From positions 9,284,501 through 9,348,500 of the forward strand of contig JAXDDX010000003.1 in NCBI GenBank assembly GCA_034670405.1: a stretch of 64,000 nt of DNA, in the 5' to 3' direction. Both the position numbers and the translations under genes were made by a program. Numbering within the stretch: position 1 is the stretch's first letter; every line of letters begins with the position of its first letter. The DNA comes from Hoplostethus atlanticus (taxonomy: Eukaryota > Chordata > Actinopteri > Trachichthyiformes > Trachichthyidae). Below the pieces are notes generated by a model, which saw only the letters and a program-made list of their open reading frames with translations, had not been told where the DNA came from and did not search any database. Positions 38,501 to 51,223 of this stretch are shown one piece after another.

Positions 38501-41500
38501 TCTTTAGCAACTGAAACAAAATGTCAGCCAATTAGGCTCTCACAGTGCTCAATAGCATAACGAAAAGGAGCAGATGCTGAGACTGATGGCTCAGGCCATG
38601 TTGGTTTTGGCAGCTGTGTTGACTCTGTGAATCCTGGTGAATGTTGACTTGGCTGCTCCAAACCATTCCCTATTGAGAGTCAGCTGTGCCACACTTTGAT
38701 GCTTTAGAGTGAAATTACTCTAGTTAAGCTTTATTATACATGCAGACATCCTGGGGGATTGAAAGGAATTAAGAACACTTTAAAGTAATTACTCTAGTTG
38801 TACAATTGAAACCTAGCTGCAGAATTTCTGAATGAGGGGTTGCATTGAAGAGTCCTTGAAATAAACACCCCGCTGACTTTTTTCAAGTGGCTGAAGTTCA
38901 GCAAGTTGCTGTAGTGACTAATCCAAAGGGCAGGGGGCAAAGCAACTGTGCCTTATCCCAGTGGATCTCAATCCTGGTCCTGGAAGACTACGGGCCTGCT
39001 GGTTCTCCTTCACCTTGCATCTAGAATGCAAGGTGAAGGAGAACCACTGCCTTATCCTTGTTTTTCACAGATTTAATGGCCATGTAACAGTAAGTTTTAG
39101 ATCAAGTAGGGGTCGCTACATACATTTTGTTTAACAGTTTAAGTGTAGCATAATATATTGTGTGTGTGCGTGTGTGTGTGTGTGTGTGTCTATACTTGTA
39201 CTTTATGTGCCATGCCGGTGTCTCCTCGACTGTTGCTGTTGCTGTGGATCAGTCCCACCAGGCAGCCCAATCATCGAGAGCCGTGAGGATGTGGTCAGCG
39301 AGGGGAACGAGACCGAGCTCACCTGTACAGCCATCGGCAGCAAGCCAGCTGCTTCCATCAGATGGATGAAAGGAGAGGAAGAACTGACAGGTCAGTGGAA
39401 TAACAGCCTCCCCCAGTTTGCTTCACATGCTCCGGGCCTGTCCACTCCCCTAGAACTCCAGGTCTCTGGAGGGACTTCTTCTCACGGCGAAATGTAGTTC
39501 TCCCTTAAAACATTAATGTATGTTGTACTGATTATATTGATTGACATGTATAGGGCATCCCATGGAAGACAATCACGGCCCGCCTATACAGCTGAAAGAG
39601 AGCTGTATTTTCTTTTCCTGCCCATCCGTAAAATCCCCTGTCCATAAGGATGGGCTGCTTGCTCATCCTGATAATGACCATGCAGTCACAACGGTATGGG
39701 TTGGAATCCCAGCTCATGTTATACTGTTGTGGTTCTCTTTATCCACCCTGCTGTCTGCCTTCACAAACACATTTTAAAAAAAAATACTTGATAACAGCAA
39801 CGTTTATATTTCACAGATGCCCGTTTAAATTTAAATTGCTTAAATATTTAGTGTGGACTTTCTAGTTACACCTTTACAGGAGATTGAACTCCATGGTTTT
39901 AAGGTTTTAAGACCAGAATTACTCTCAACTCTGAATCTAATCTATTTACGTCTGACCATCTATACATGGTAAACATGGTTATGAACTCATATTATCACAT
40001 TTTATCTTCATCTCAGGCCTGCTGTAGGCTGTAGGGGAGAAGGGGTCCGTAATCTGACGTGGTGAAAAATCCTTTTTACCTCTCAGTTATGATTAGGGGT
40101 CATCAGTTATTCATTATATATATAAGGATATTCATTTTAGTCATATCATATTTACACAGAGTGGCTATCTCTGGGCTTGTTGTCAAAATATATGTATTAG
40201 ATGGAGAGGATTCATTTGGCTTGTTGAGAGATGAAATATTTAGACAAGAGCGAATCTGAAGCTAAATGCCATCTGTGCCTTCAGTGTTCCCTACAGGAGT
40301 GGAAGTCAATTTCTGTTTATGAGATGTTGAGTCCTGTGTAGGGGAGGGAGAGACAACAGGCTGGTTAGATCAGCAAAATGCCACTGACATGCTGAGCAGG
40401 GCTAATCCATAGTGGCAGTGGATACATAAAGAGAGCCAGAGAGTCACGTCCTCCTGTACCCCGGGAAGCACAAATCACTTCTCGTTATGGACGTGCTAAA
40501 CAATTTATTGGCTCTTGCACATATTGAGATTAAAAGGCACGCGTGTTTCGTAGAATCGCCGTGATCGTGTATTTGTCTTTTTCCGACATGTGGCCAGCAT
40601 TGTGGCAAGAAAGAAGTTCATTGGCTAAATTCAACACTTTGAAATTGGCCACTTTGAAATTGGTACTGCAGCCATCTATCATCTATCCTGGCAGGTACAG
40701 GACTGATGGGTTCGGGACGGGGAAAGACTCACAAGGTGACTACAGGCCCAGCATTACCACAAGGGTTTTTAATTTAGTGTGTGGAGAGAGTTCAGCATGG
40801 TGAGGGCAACAGAAATGAAGTATATTAGACTTAGCTGAAAGAAATGTTATCCTAATTATGGCCTGCTATACTATACTATACTATACTATACACTATATTA
40901 TACTATACTATAGTCATTTAGGAGCACCGTTATATCAGTGTGATCAGTAGCTACTGTGTGTTATGCTGGCAGGCAGAAGCTGACTGGGGAGAGTCACCCT
41001 GAGAAGAGGCTATGCTTGATTGCACTGGAATTGATCAGTGGTTGATGCTCACAAGAGCGTTTGATTTGACATCTCTGCCGCAACACTCAAAGCTGCTCTG
41101 CATTCAGATTTGAGTCCTTCCACAACCTGATCAGCAATTGTTTTCCTCATTTGGGTTTTGATGAAACTGATAATTGACAAGCGTTCATTGACCTGTACAA
41201 TAATTACGTATGAGTCAGAACTCAGAAAGTTTCCCCACCACCAAATTTTTCAAATCTAATTATTTTTTAATAATTGACTAATATTGCTATTAGCTAAGCA
41301 GTGACTGATAAGAGATATCTAATTAAAATGTAGAAACTCTTTTTTTATTGAGTGAATGACAGAAAGGATGGGCGCTGGCCTTATTTTGACTGTTTCCACT
41401 GATCACATCACTCTGGTTCTTAACATGTTTGGGATTATCTAACACGCTATGAGTGAAATAGGATCAAATCACACTGATGCAGACGATTGTTAACGCCAGT

Positions 41501-44500
41501 CAGGCTACAAACATAAATGTACAAATGCAATAACAAGATCAAGGTTAATTTCAGTGCTCATTTTTGGTCTCACTGTTTTGAAATACTAATAAATTGATTA
41601 CATTGCACTGTTTGCCTGTCGGTGTGTAATAATTATTGTGTGATTTCTAGCATAATGATATAGTAGATTAATTACTGTTTCTACTTTTACAGTTTTTGGT
41701 AATGTTCTTATCACACTTTTTTATTACTGTTATTATTGTTGCTTGCTTATTATACCCAAAATGATGCTGCTTTTTAGAAAGCCTGTTCTTTCTCAGTAGC
41801 TGGCAAGTTTAATGCCTTCATGCACAATGACCACTTACCCATCCAAGGCCTTTGGATTTTATGTAGGCGGGTCTTGGATGGGCGGGTGTGTGTTACATGG
41901 GGTTAATAACCATCAAGAGGCCACATGTGTGTGTAGTGGTGATCATCGACTGTGGAACAACAATGTTTTGCCCTTCTTGAGTCCAGCCTGGCTCCCCTGT
42001 GACAGGGCTGAAATGGAAGTGTGCTGCAGGTCAGAGAGGGGCTGTAATTATTTCCTCACTTCATTAAGTGCGAGTAAACCATCACACTCAGCACTGCGGC
42101 TAATGCGATGCCCCTGTGGCATTGTAATGCTCTCTAAATGAATGCCCTTCTGACAGCCAAGGGCCTAGTGGGCAGCAGATTACTGCAGGGTTAGCCCCAA
42201 CAATGCTCAATCCTCAAGCTGCACAGGCATTCATTATCAAACTACAACCCAACCACTCTTTGCATTCTTGTCAGAAATGAAGGCCTAAGGCGAGTTTGAA
42301 TCCTCTTAAATCTGGTTCCAACATCACATCATTTAATCATGTATTAAATTTAAATGCAATTGCAAAGCAGGTCCAATTTGACAAGTTACTTTCCCTTAAC
42401 AACTATGAGCCTCTGCTTGTTATGCTCACTGCAGATTGCTGCTATGGATTTTAGTTTTCGAGTTAACTATAGTGCTAACTTTTTTCCATCTTCCTGACTG
42501 GATTCTAGGTGTGACAACAGTAGAGGAGACCTATGACAGGATGTTTACTGTCAGCAGCCAGGTAACATTTTCTGTCACCAAAGAGGATGATGGAGTGCCA
42601 GTGGACTGCATCATCGACCACCCAGCTGTAAAGGACCTCCAAGCGCAAAGACACTTGGAAGTGCTATGTGAGTGACCTGGAAATGTATTTTTTCTACCCT
42701 TGAACTAGACTAGGAAGGCTCTCAGTGTGTTTCTGATCATTCTCCTCCTAGATGTTATTGCACTACTACTAGATTATTAGCCATGGATCACGAAGTCCTG
42801 GCATTCGAAACTAACAGACTGCCGGCATCACAGCCCTTGAGATACAGTCACCACAAGGGAAAAGTAACTTTTGCTCAGGTGTCAAATGATATTTGGTGTT
42901 CCTTAAATGCTGCATTGATTTAAGAGGTAGTACAGGCTGCCTTACACTGTGTTAAACATCAAAGAAAGGTTAAGGTACCCTTTTGTAGTCTGTGTAGAAT
43001 ATAAAAAATGTTCAGGTAGACAACTGTTTTGTCTGACCTTTCAAGGAAAAAAGAGACAGGGAAAGCTTGACTGGAACCGCTTGACATTTTGGTAATCTTT
43101 GGCTAGCATTGATAAGAAGAAAGAAATCATTTCGCTGTAGGTGGTGTTACTGGATGTCTACTGAGCACATATCATAATAATTCTCTCCTCCTGTGTGCTT
43201 TACTCTTGGCTGTGTTACTTTACACTTCGTTTATAAGCCTATTTCATTCAACACTTCACTTACAGTGCAGTAATGTTTTGATTTTGCTTTGGCTGAAGGT
43301 ATGAAAGAGAAGGCTGTATTGTTACAATTTGTATTATTAGGGTATTGTAAAAAAAACCATCCCTTTATTTTCAGATAAACCAGAAGTGAAGATCGTGGTG
43401 ACATATCCTGAAGGTTTAACTAGAGAGGGTGACAGTCTAGATTTGACATGTATTGCAGAAGGAAAACCACAGTGAGTATTCACATAGGTGGACATACAGC
43501 ATTTTACCCTGAATCATGCTTACATTTTAACTTCAAATACACCCAGATAGCTGAATACATGTCGGTTTCAGCCTTTCTATATCCCCTTTCTGCCAGTCTG
43601 AGCACTCCCTTAACCTTTCCATTTCATTGTAGCATTTAAATGTTACCAATTGTTTGCGTGCTGTTTATAAAATACATCATTAGACAGGGCCTGCCAATGG
43701 CCCTCCTCAGATGATCTCAGTTCTGACCTTTATTTCAGATTTCTGCTCTGGATAGACAGCGTCTGAGTGATGCGTGTGGTATTTGTGCTCTCCAGTCCCC
43801 ATCAGATCAACTGGCTGAGAGTAGACGAGGATGTGCCGCCTCACGCTGTGGTCACTGGCTCTGATCTCTACATCGAGAACCTCAATAAGTCCTACAATGG
43901 CACCTATCGCTGTGTGGCTTTCAACACTGTGGGAGAGGCGTACGATGACTACATCCTCTATGTATATGGTAGGTATTATGCATCATTGCAAAGGATGTTC
44001 AACTGCCAACATTCAGCAGCCATCACCAGGACATGGTCTGTATTGCTTTATAGATGTTACTGTCTGCCGTAGCTGTGGGAGTCCTGGGGATTGTATTGGA
44101 ATAATAAGGATTTAGTACGGCATTTGTGGCGTACGTACGTGGATATAAGGCATCATTGTAAGGAACTGCAGGCATAAAGGAAAAATCCACACTTATGATA
44201 ACACTTATTGGTGATGTACCTTGCATTCCTGGGTACATTTTGTTGTGTTTTTCTGTGTATTTTTATTATTCCCGGAGATAACTGGCCAAATATAGACAAC
44301 GTCACGTCACGTCAAGAAATTTCCAGCACAGCTACAATAAGTTTAATAACAATCTAAAATATCAACGGTAAATGTCAGAGTTTGGTGTCAGTCCCTCAGA
44401 ATTGAAGAGGAAAGTGGTTCTTTCTAGACTCACTATTTTGCACCGACGTTTTTTTCAACTTTCGCTCGCTCTCGCTCTTGCCGTGGAGGAAAACAACAAG

Positions 44501-47500
44501 CAAGTTGTTGGGGTTGTCAGAAGTGATTCTAGGAACTAGTAGTAAAAGTAGAGGAGGCAGATTGAGGGAAAGGGGGTACACCAAAAACGGAAATGACAAC
44601 ATTTCATTACAAATTAACTCCAGATTGATGATATATAACAGTGTAAGCTTTTTTTGGAAGTTCGGCTGTAGATAAATCTATATAGCTCAGAATTTCTACT
44701 CATGATTTGCACCGCTACTGTACCATTGATGCATGATGAGTTTGAACCATGGACTGTAAAAAACAATTGATAAAGCGACTGAGATGTCACTTGTTGACTT
44801 TCAACTGGCCTGTTTGGAAGTGGAATTTCGCTGATATGTGTATATATTTGGAACAAGCGGTTGCACAGTAGTGTAGGCCGGAGTCTGGCTGATGCTGCTA
44901 GCCAAGAACAAGATCATGCAGAGACGCCCCCTGACATGCATGCTATCACTACAAGGGGAGACATTAGAGGAAAATAAATGAGCTATTGTGACTATAAGGT
45001 CTTGTAGAAGACCTTGGTTCCATTGACTTATATTGAGGTGGGTGGAGCTTCAAGTTGTTTTGCAGCCAACCAATAGAGGACAATAGAGGGGCCGTCTGTC
45101 CCAGGTCTTGACTTCAAATGCCAAGGACAGTTTTGGCCCCTTGGTTTGAACTCGTCTTGAATGGAGCTCCTGCTTCCAATGAGCATAATGTAAGGAGGAC
45201 AAAGCTTGCTAACTTTTTAACTTCACTGTCAGCATTTTGTGTTTGTTGTTTGTTGTTAATACATCACGATGCAACATTTAATAAGGTAATACAATACATG
45301 ATGCTATAGAGACCCTAGAGAGAGTTGGGCTATTGCCACTGACACAGTGCTGCAATCCCACATCATCTGAAAAAAGTTTAAGCATTCCTGCAGACAACAA
45401 CAGTTTTAAGCAGCACTAGGGAACTTTGCATTTTGGCAGCCCCAAGTCCCGAAGCCCCAAACCTCCCCACAGGATATAGCAGTTTACATTTCTGAAAGTT
45501 TGAAGGACATTACCTAGAAATCATGTAACGTGATACCAGTAAACTGCGCACTGCTTGCAACTACATTTCTTTTTCTAGTGGCTAGTAGATGGAGATGGTA
45601 AACAAAACAACTTCTCATAGCAGGTGCAACCATTATTGATGAGTCCAGCTATCTCCCAGTGGAGGACTCACGGCTGTTTAAGAGAAAGTTTTATATTTCG
45701 CCAAGAATCTTTCCCAGCAGGGAATTTCATTTGGGCAAATAGGGTGAATCTAGGGGTCTCAATTAGTGGGGATGGGACGCTCTACTCTTTTGCAGGTCCA
45801 ATTTGTGATTTAGACTGATAAGATGGGTGTATTTTTACATAAAAATCTTGCCTAGTGTAGCTTTAACTCTTGCTTGTAAATTGAGTTAATTTTAAACAAA
45901 TGTGAGCTTCAAGGAATGGTAATATTTAATATAATAATATAAAAGTTTGCTTATCTTTCTTTCAAACTTTATGAGTAAAATGTTTCGTATGGGGGAATCT
46001 CGGCCCTGGTTCTTTCTGTGTGGAGTTTGCATGGGTTTCCTCCGGGCTTCTCCAGTTTCCTCCCACAGTCCAAAGACATGCAAGTCAGGTGAATCGGTGA
46101 CTCTAAAATTAGGTGTCAATGTGAGCATGAGGTTGTCTGTCTGTGTTTGCGCTGTGATGGACCGGTGATCTGCCCAGGGTGTATCCCTGCCTTTCGCCCT
46201 ATGCATGCTTGGATAGGCTCCAGTGACCTTGACCAGGAATAAGCGGGTATAGAAAATGGATGGATGGATATTTTGTATGATTGCAAAAACCAAGATGCAT
46301 GAATTGATGGTCAGACCTCCAATGCATCTATTTACACTTTTTCTGCCTGTTTTTTTCTGCCTATCCTTTCATCTTCATGTGTATCTATGAGGATTTACAC
46401 AACACATTAAAAATTTATTTGGCTAGCAAATAGCTGATTCAAGGTCATTTGTACAGATTTAAAAATTCTATGGTCCCATGCTTGAAATACCCAACAGTAA
46501 AGCGCCAATCCAGATTTAATTTGGCTATATGAATTTTATTCACAGATTGTTGCACAGTTTGATTAATACATGCTTCTGGCATGTATTTTATACATATAAC
46601 CTATGGAAGAGGTCCCAGCACAGATTTTGGCAGTGCTGGGTTTTCTGTAATAGCTTCAGGCAGGTGTGAGCAGTTATGTTAGGATGTTAAGAGCGTAATG
46701 ACACTATGTTAAATGTGATTTAAATGCAACTGTGTAATCTGTCTGTACCTTTTTTACACTAGCAAATCAGGACATCACTCTTCCTCTGCTTAATACATAA
46801 AAAACCCTGGCTGGCATGCCATGCATAAACAGCATGTCGTAACATAACATGCATCACGCATTAATATAAACTGGGTAGTGGAAGCAACACCTAATAAGCA
46901 AAAACCTAATATTAGCCCAAAGCAGGCATATCAGACAAACCATGGGAGAGCGAGGTGATGAGTGTTATTCTACTAGGAGAGCTGTCGGAAATGTCATGAT
47001 GGATTTTGCGAGATAGTGACACATTGTAGCATAATAGGTGATATTCCTTTTGATTATCACTTCGTTTACCTGTTTAGGTTGTGTGACAGCCGTGAACTGT
47101 ATGTCACAAAACCGGCAATATATCCTGTTCTTTGTCTAGTTGATGAGCAAACATTTGAAATAATTGCTGAAAACATTTGTAACTTTGTAATGGTATTGCA
47201 TTAACCAGCAATTCATTAACTGTAGGGCAAGCAGTACATTGTAAACCTCTTGGTCCCCTATGATCTGGAGCCTGAGATTCTAGTCCCCTCAGTCTAGACC
47301 CAAGACTAAATGTGATTGTTCATTTTGCCATCAGGGCCCCTAGATGGTGGAACACCCTGAGGAACTAATTCAGCATCATCCTTAAAATCACTTATTAAAA
47401 CACATTTTCATGGAATGGCTTTTATGTAATTGTTTTTTATCTTATTTTATTTTAAATTCTGATTTTAGATATGTGCTATAAATTTTGTTGTTATTATTAG

Positions 47501-50500
47501 TAATAGTATTAGTAGCATAAAGTGTTGAAATATAAAGTGCCTAGTGGGGCCACAGTGTTCCTGTAGGGGGTGCTATACTGCAATTATGTAATGGGGCTTT
47601 AACAAAGCAGTGGTCTCACTCGGCCAGACCTTTCTCCACACTTTTTTAGGAGAAATGTGATCATTCTGGCATAAAATGTGAAAATTGTATTTGGATTTCT
47701 GAAAACCAATCACAGTCGTCCAGGGTAGGGGATTAACTCAAGACGCAGCGACTGTTCCCTTCCAAAATACTGTCTTTGGTGAAATGTTGTTGGTGGAACG
47801 TACATGGCTAGCGAGTCACTCTATGCTTGTTTGTTTTGTTTTTATTTTCCACAGAATGAATCAAAAATAATAATCAATTAATTAATAGTATTTACAGATT
47901 TGCACATCATCATCAAATCAACATTTTTATGCACATTTGGTTACCTGGCCAGTTGTGATGTCTAATGTTCAGAAGAAGTAACCTATTTATTTCACCAGCT
48001 GACATGTGTGACTGTGACATAGGTTTCCTGTGACTCTCATAACCCTGCCGCCCCATGGTTATTCATCATCGTGCTCTGCCAGGCAGATGATGACATCTGC
48101 TTGTTCCCAATTGGCCCGTAATGATCACTCCCAAACAAAAGGACAGCATATGCTAGCAAATAGCTCACTCAAGGCAGATTTTTTTCAGGCTGTCATGACT
48201 AAATTCCTAATTGTGTTAAGATTTCTTTTCTTCCATAAGAGTTGAGATTTACGCCTCTCTTTCTGTATTTCATTTCTGATATTTAAGGAACAAGTTCGTC
48301 CTTGAACAAGGATCTGTAAAATATTGTAAGCCACTAATAGCAAAATACTTTGCTCAGAGGTTTTGAGAGAATTGCCTGCAGGCGTTTAAGAAGTCAATAA
48401 TGTGTCTGCTGCTGTTTGGATCATTTTTCATTTTCATCTATCATTTTTTGTGATCATAACATTCAGCTTCATCAGCCCCTTCAGCTGCACCCATGAGACA
48501 GTTTCATGAATTAATGTAGCCGACATTACAGTACATGGGAAGCAAACACGTCCTCATGGTCCAGAAAAATATGATGTCCTTAACACACAGTATCTATACA
48601 TGCTGCTGGGTTGCCAATCTTTGTGCCTTTGGACATAATTTACCTTCTTCTATCAGTAACTTCCTATTCACATATTTTACCACTTCCCATTAAGCATCGC
48701 ATCTCTGGTGTATGTGTGCTGCAAGGTCTATGACTTTAGTTTGCTATAATGAGACACAGGAGATTGGTAAAAGGTGCTAATAACAGCGTATAATTATATC
48801 TGAGATTCCCACTCCTCTTTTCCGGAGGATTAAATGCCAGACAAAATCATGTTGTGGTCCATATGAGGGTTTGTTTTCCCAGACTAATCATGCTTGCTAC
48901 AGTAGCTTAATTAGAGTGTGTTTATGAACATGGATTGGTCTTAGCATAACCTCATGCAGTTCAGCTTAGTAGGTATATCTTTAGATGGTAACAGACCAAG
49001 CCCTTCACCAACCACCACCCCTACCCCCCCCCCCCCCCCGCCAGCTAACTTAGTCTCACAGACATTTTATAGCAGAATTATCATTTTATTTTTAGTATCT
49101 TGTATCACAAGAGCTGCATAACAAGAAGCCATCGTAGATCTGTCCAAACAAACTCACTCTGCATGTGCTTTGTTTAACCAGCGGCATGCTGTTTTGATAA
49201 ATATTTTCTCATGAGCTGTATTTGTAGAGCCATATTGAATTGTCCATCAATTTTCTTTCATCTCGCTGCCACCCTCCACCGTTGCTAGTCCTTCAAGCCC
49301 TTACTATTTCAACAAGAGTAATGGGCTTTCACTGTGGGACAACCTAGATAGGTGTGAGGTTGATGTAAATCCATGTCAAACCAAATTCTATTGTGGTGCA
49401 TATATTGGTCTGAGGCTAAGAAAGAGGCTAGTCAGGCTGTTCATGTGGGTGTGTTTGCAGCAGGCTGTGAATTGTGCCCCTTGGCTGGCGTCAGGTGTGG
49501 GAGTAAGCTGATCATAGAGGCCTTTCTCTGTCTGGACAGAGGTGACCTGGTGCTATAACTCATACATACTGCCTGTTGGCAGGAGAACAATGCAGCCTTT
49601 AGCTCTGTGGTTTACTCTGCAGTTGACTCTTTGACCTAGAAATCTCCTAGTCATGAAGTCAAAGAGTCTCACAACTCAGTGAGAATTTGAATAACATAAT
49701 AAGACTGGACACTTTCAACCCTGTTATGAAAGGCTGTTGTGAAAATGTGTTCTTGTGAATCACACTGATTTGATCAATCGAGCCCATACTGAGGAGCAAC
49801 AGCTAACACATCAGCATGGGAATGAATTATTCACAATGTGAATTAATTATATCAATAGGAAGAAACACTTTCTACTGAGTCACCTTTTGTATGGGCATGT
49901 TTTTGAAGAAAACCTCTGTAAAACTACATATATAAAGAACTTTTAACCAAGAGAAAACAAACACACAAAAGAATACCCACCCTGCTGGCAGACAGGTTTA
50001 AGTGGGCATAGCTAAACAATTTCTCCTACATTGTTTCACTTTATGGTTAAATTTTTTCCTATCAAATTCCTCACAGATACAAATGCTCCCTGAAAATATG
50101 GCACCTCCAAAATGTACTCATATTTCAGCTCTCATAATGCTGAGCCCAGAGTCATCCAGCCTGGAAATTGCCCATGGAGAATTCTTGTTCGCCTGGCTAT
50201 TATATGTGCCACATCCTATCCTGGCCTTTGTGAAGACCCTCTTCCCTGAATGGCCAATTTCCCTCTCCCAGACACTGACATTTCAGCTATCAGACTGCCT
50301 TCGGTCACAGGGAAAGAAATCTACCCCACCCCCCTCTTCAAATACTGTCAGAGGAGAATCTGTTCCTGATACCCTGATACCCCCCTACCACCATCGCCAC
50401 CACCTCCACCATACACTCCATCCCCGGCGGCAACATTATGCTGTCCTTGATGTTTTATCATTAGTTTGGGAGTGTGTGGTCCCCCACTGCTGTCTTTTGA

Positions 50501-51169
50501 TGGAGTGCAGACAGTAAAGGCATGGAGACAGCCAGCCAATTTCTCCTGCTGTGGCTCTCCCCCAGCAAGGGGTCGTGCTATCTTTCCCCTGCACCAGAGA
50601 CAGGCGTATATTCCCCTGGTGAGGAAGCATTCAACCCTCTTAGTACCGTTGCATACCTGGATTGGCCTCCATTTTGTCTTTTTTATTATTTTGTTTGCGG
50701 GTTAGTGACAGGCCTAATCAGTACACTACGAGGCAGAGGATGCTGCTCGGGGCTCTGCTGTGCTGCAGGGCGAGAGCACCAGAACATATACAGCAGCGAT
50801 TCATTTCCACGAGTGAGACATTATTATTCATAGTTACAACATTTTGCCAAAAAACAAAGGATTAACATAGTGAATATATATTGCAGTGCATTAGCATGGA
50901 AATTAAAAATATGTTAGCAAAAACGAATTCGCTACTGTAACTAAAATGTAACGCTTGAAATTGCAGTAAAGGTAGCGCTTGGTCCTCATCTTCAATTACT
51001 TTTGTCTTCTTTCTTTACACTTGTCTTCCTTTATTTCTTATACATGTTCTTTATTTTTTATTTTTCCATCTAGATGCTCCCACTACTATCCCCACACCCA
51101 CCACCAACCCAGACAACATGCAAGGTACTGTATGCCCCCATTGCTCTCCCTCTCACCAATCATTTGTGC

Positions 51170-51223
<54 letters not shown>

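Larger units (their letters stand above)
38379..39252 (+). other. cadm1: cadm1 intron 3
   Basis: An 874-bp intron. It contains a perfect inverted repeat at 39001-39045 and a (TG)n tract at 39159-39189, with short CA repeats just after the exon 3 donor. Confidence 0.9.
43969..51073 (+). other. cadm1: cadm1 intron 7
   Basis: A 7.1-kb intron carrying most of the gene's transposon load: the MITE at 45404-45866, the fish repeat at 46000-46272, and the relic at 47325-47545. A C-run lies at 49024-49039. A 171-codon open stretch at 50002-50517 shows no family features. No further Ig or stalk exon was recognised. Confidence 0.88.

Noticed and set aside
50002-50517. 171-codon open frame on + strand in intron 7
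   Set aside because: No recognisable domain, ordinary intronic composition with His/Pro runs from simple sequence, and no convincing splice sites; most likely chance.
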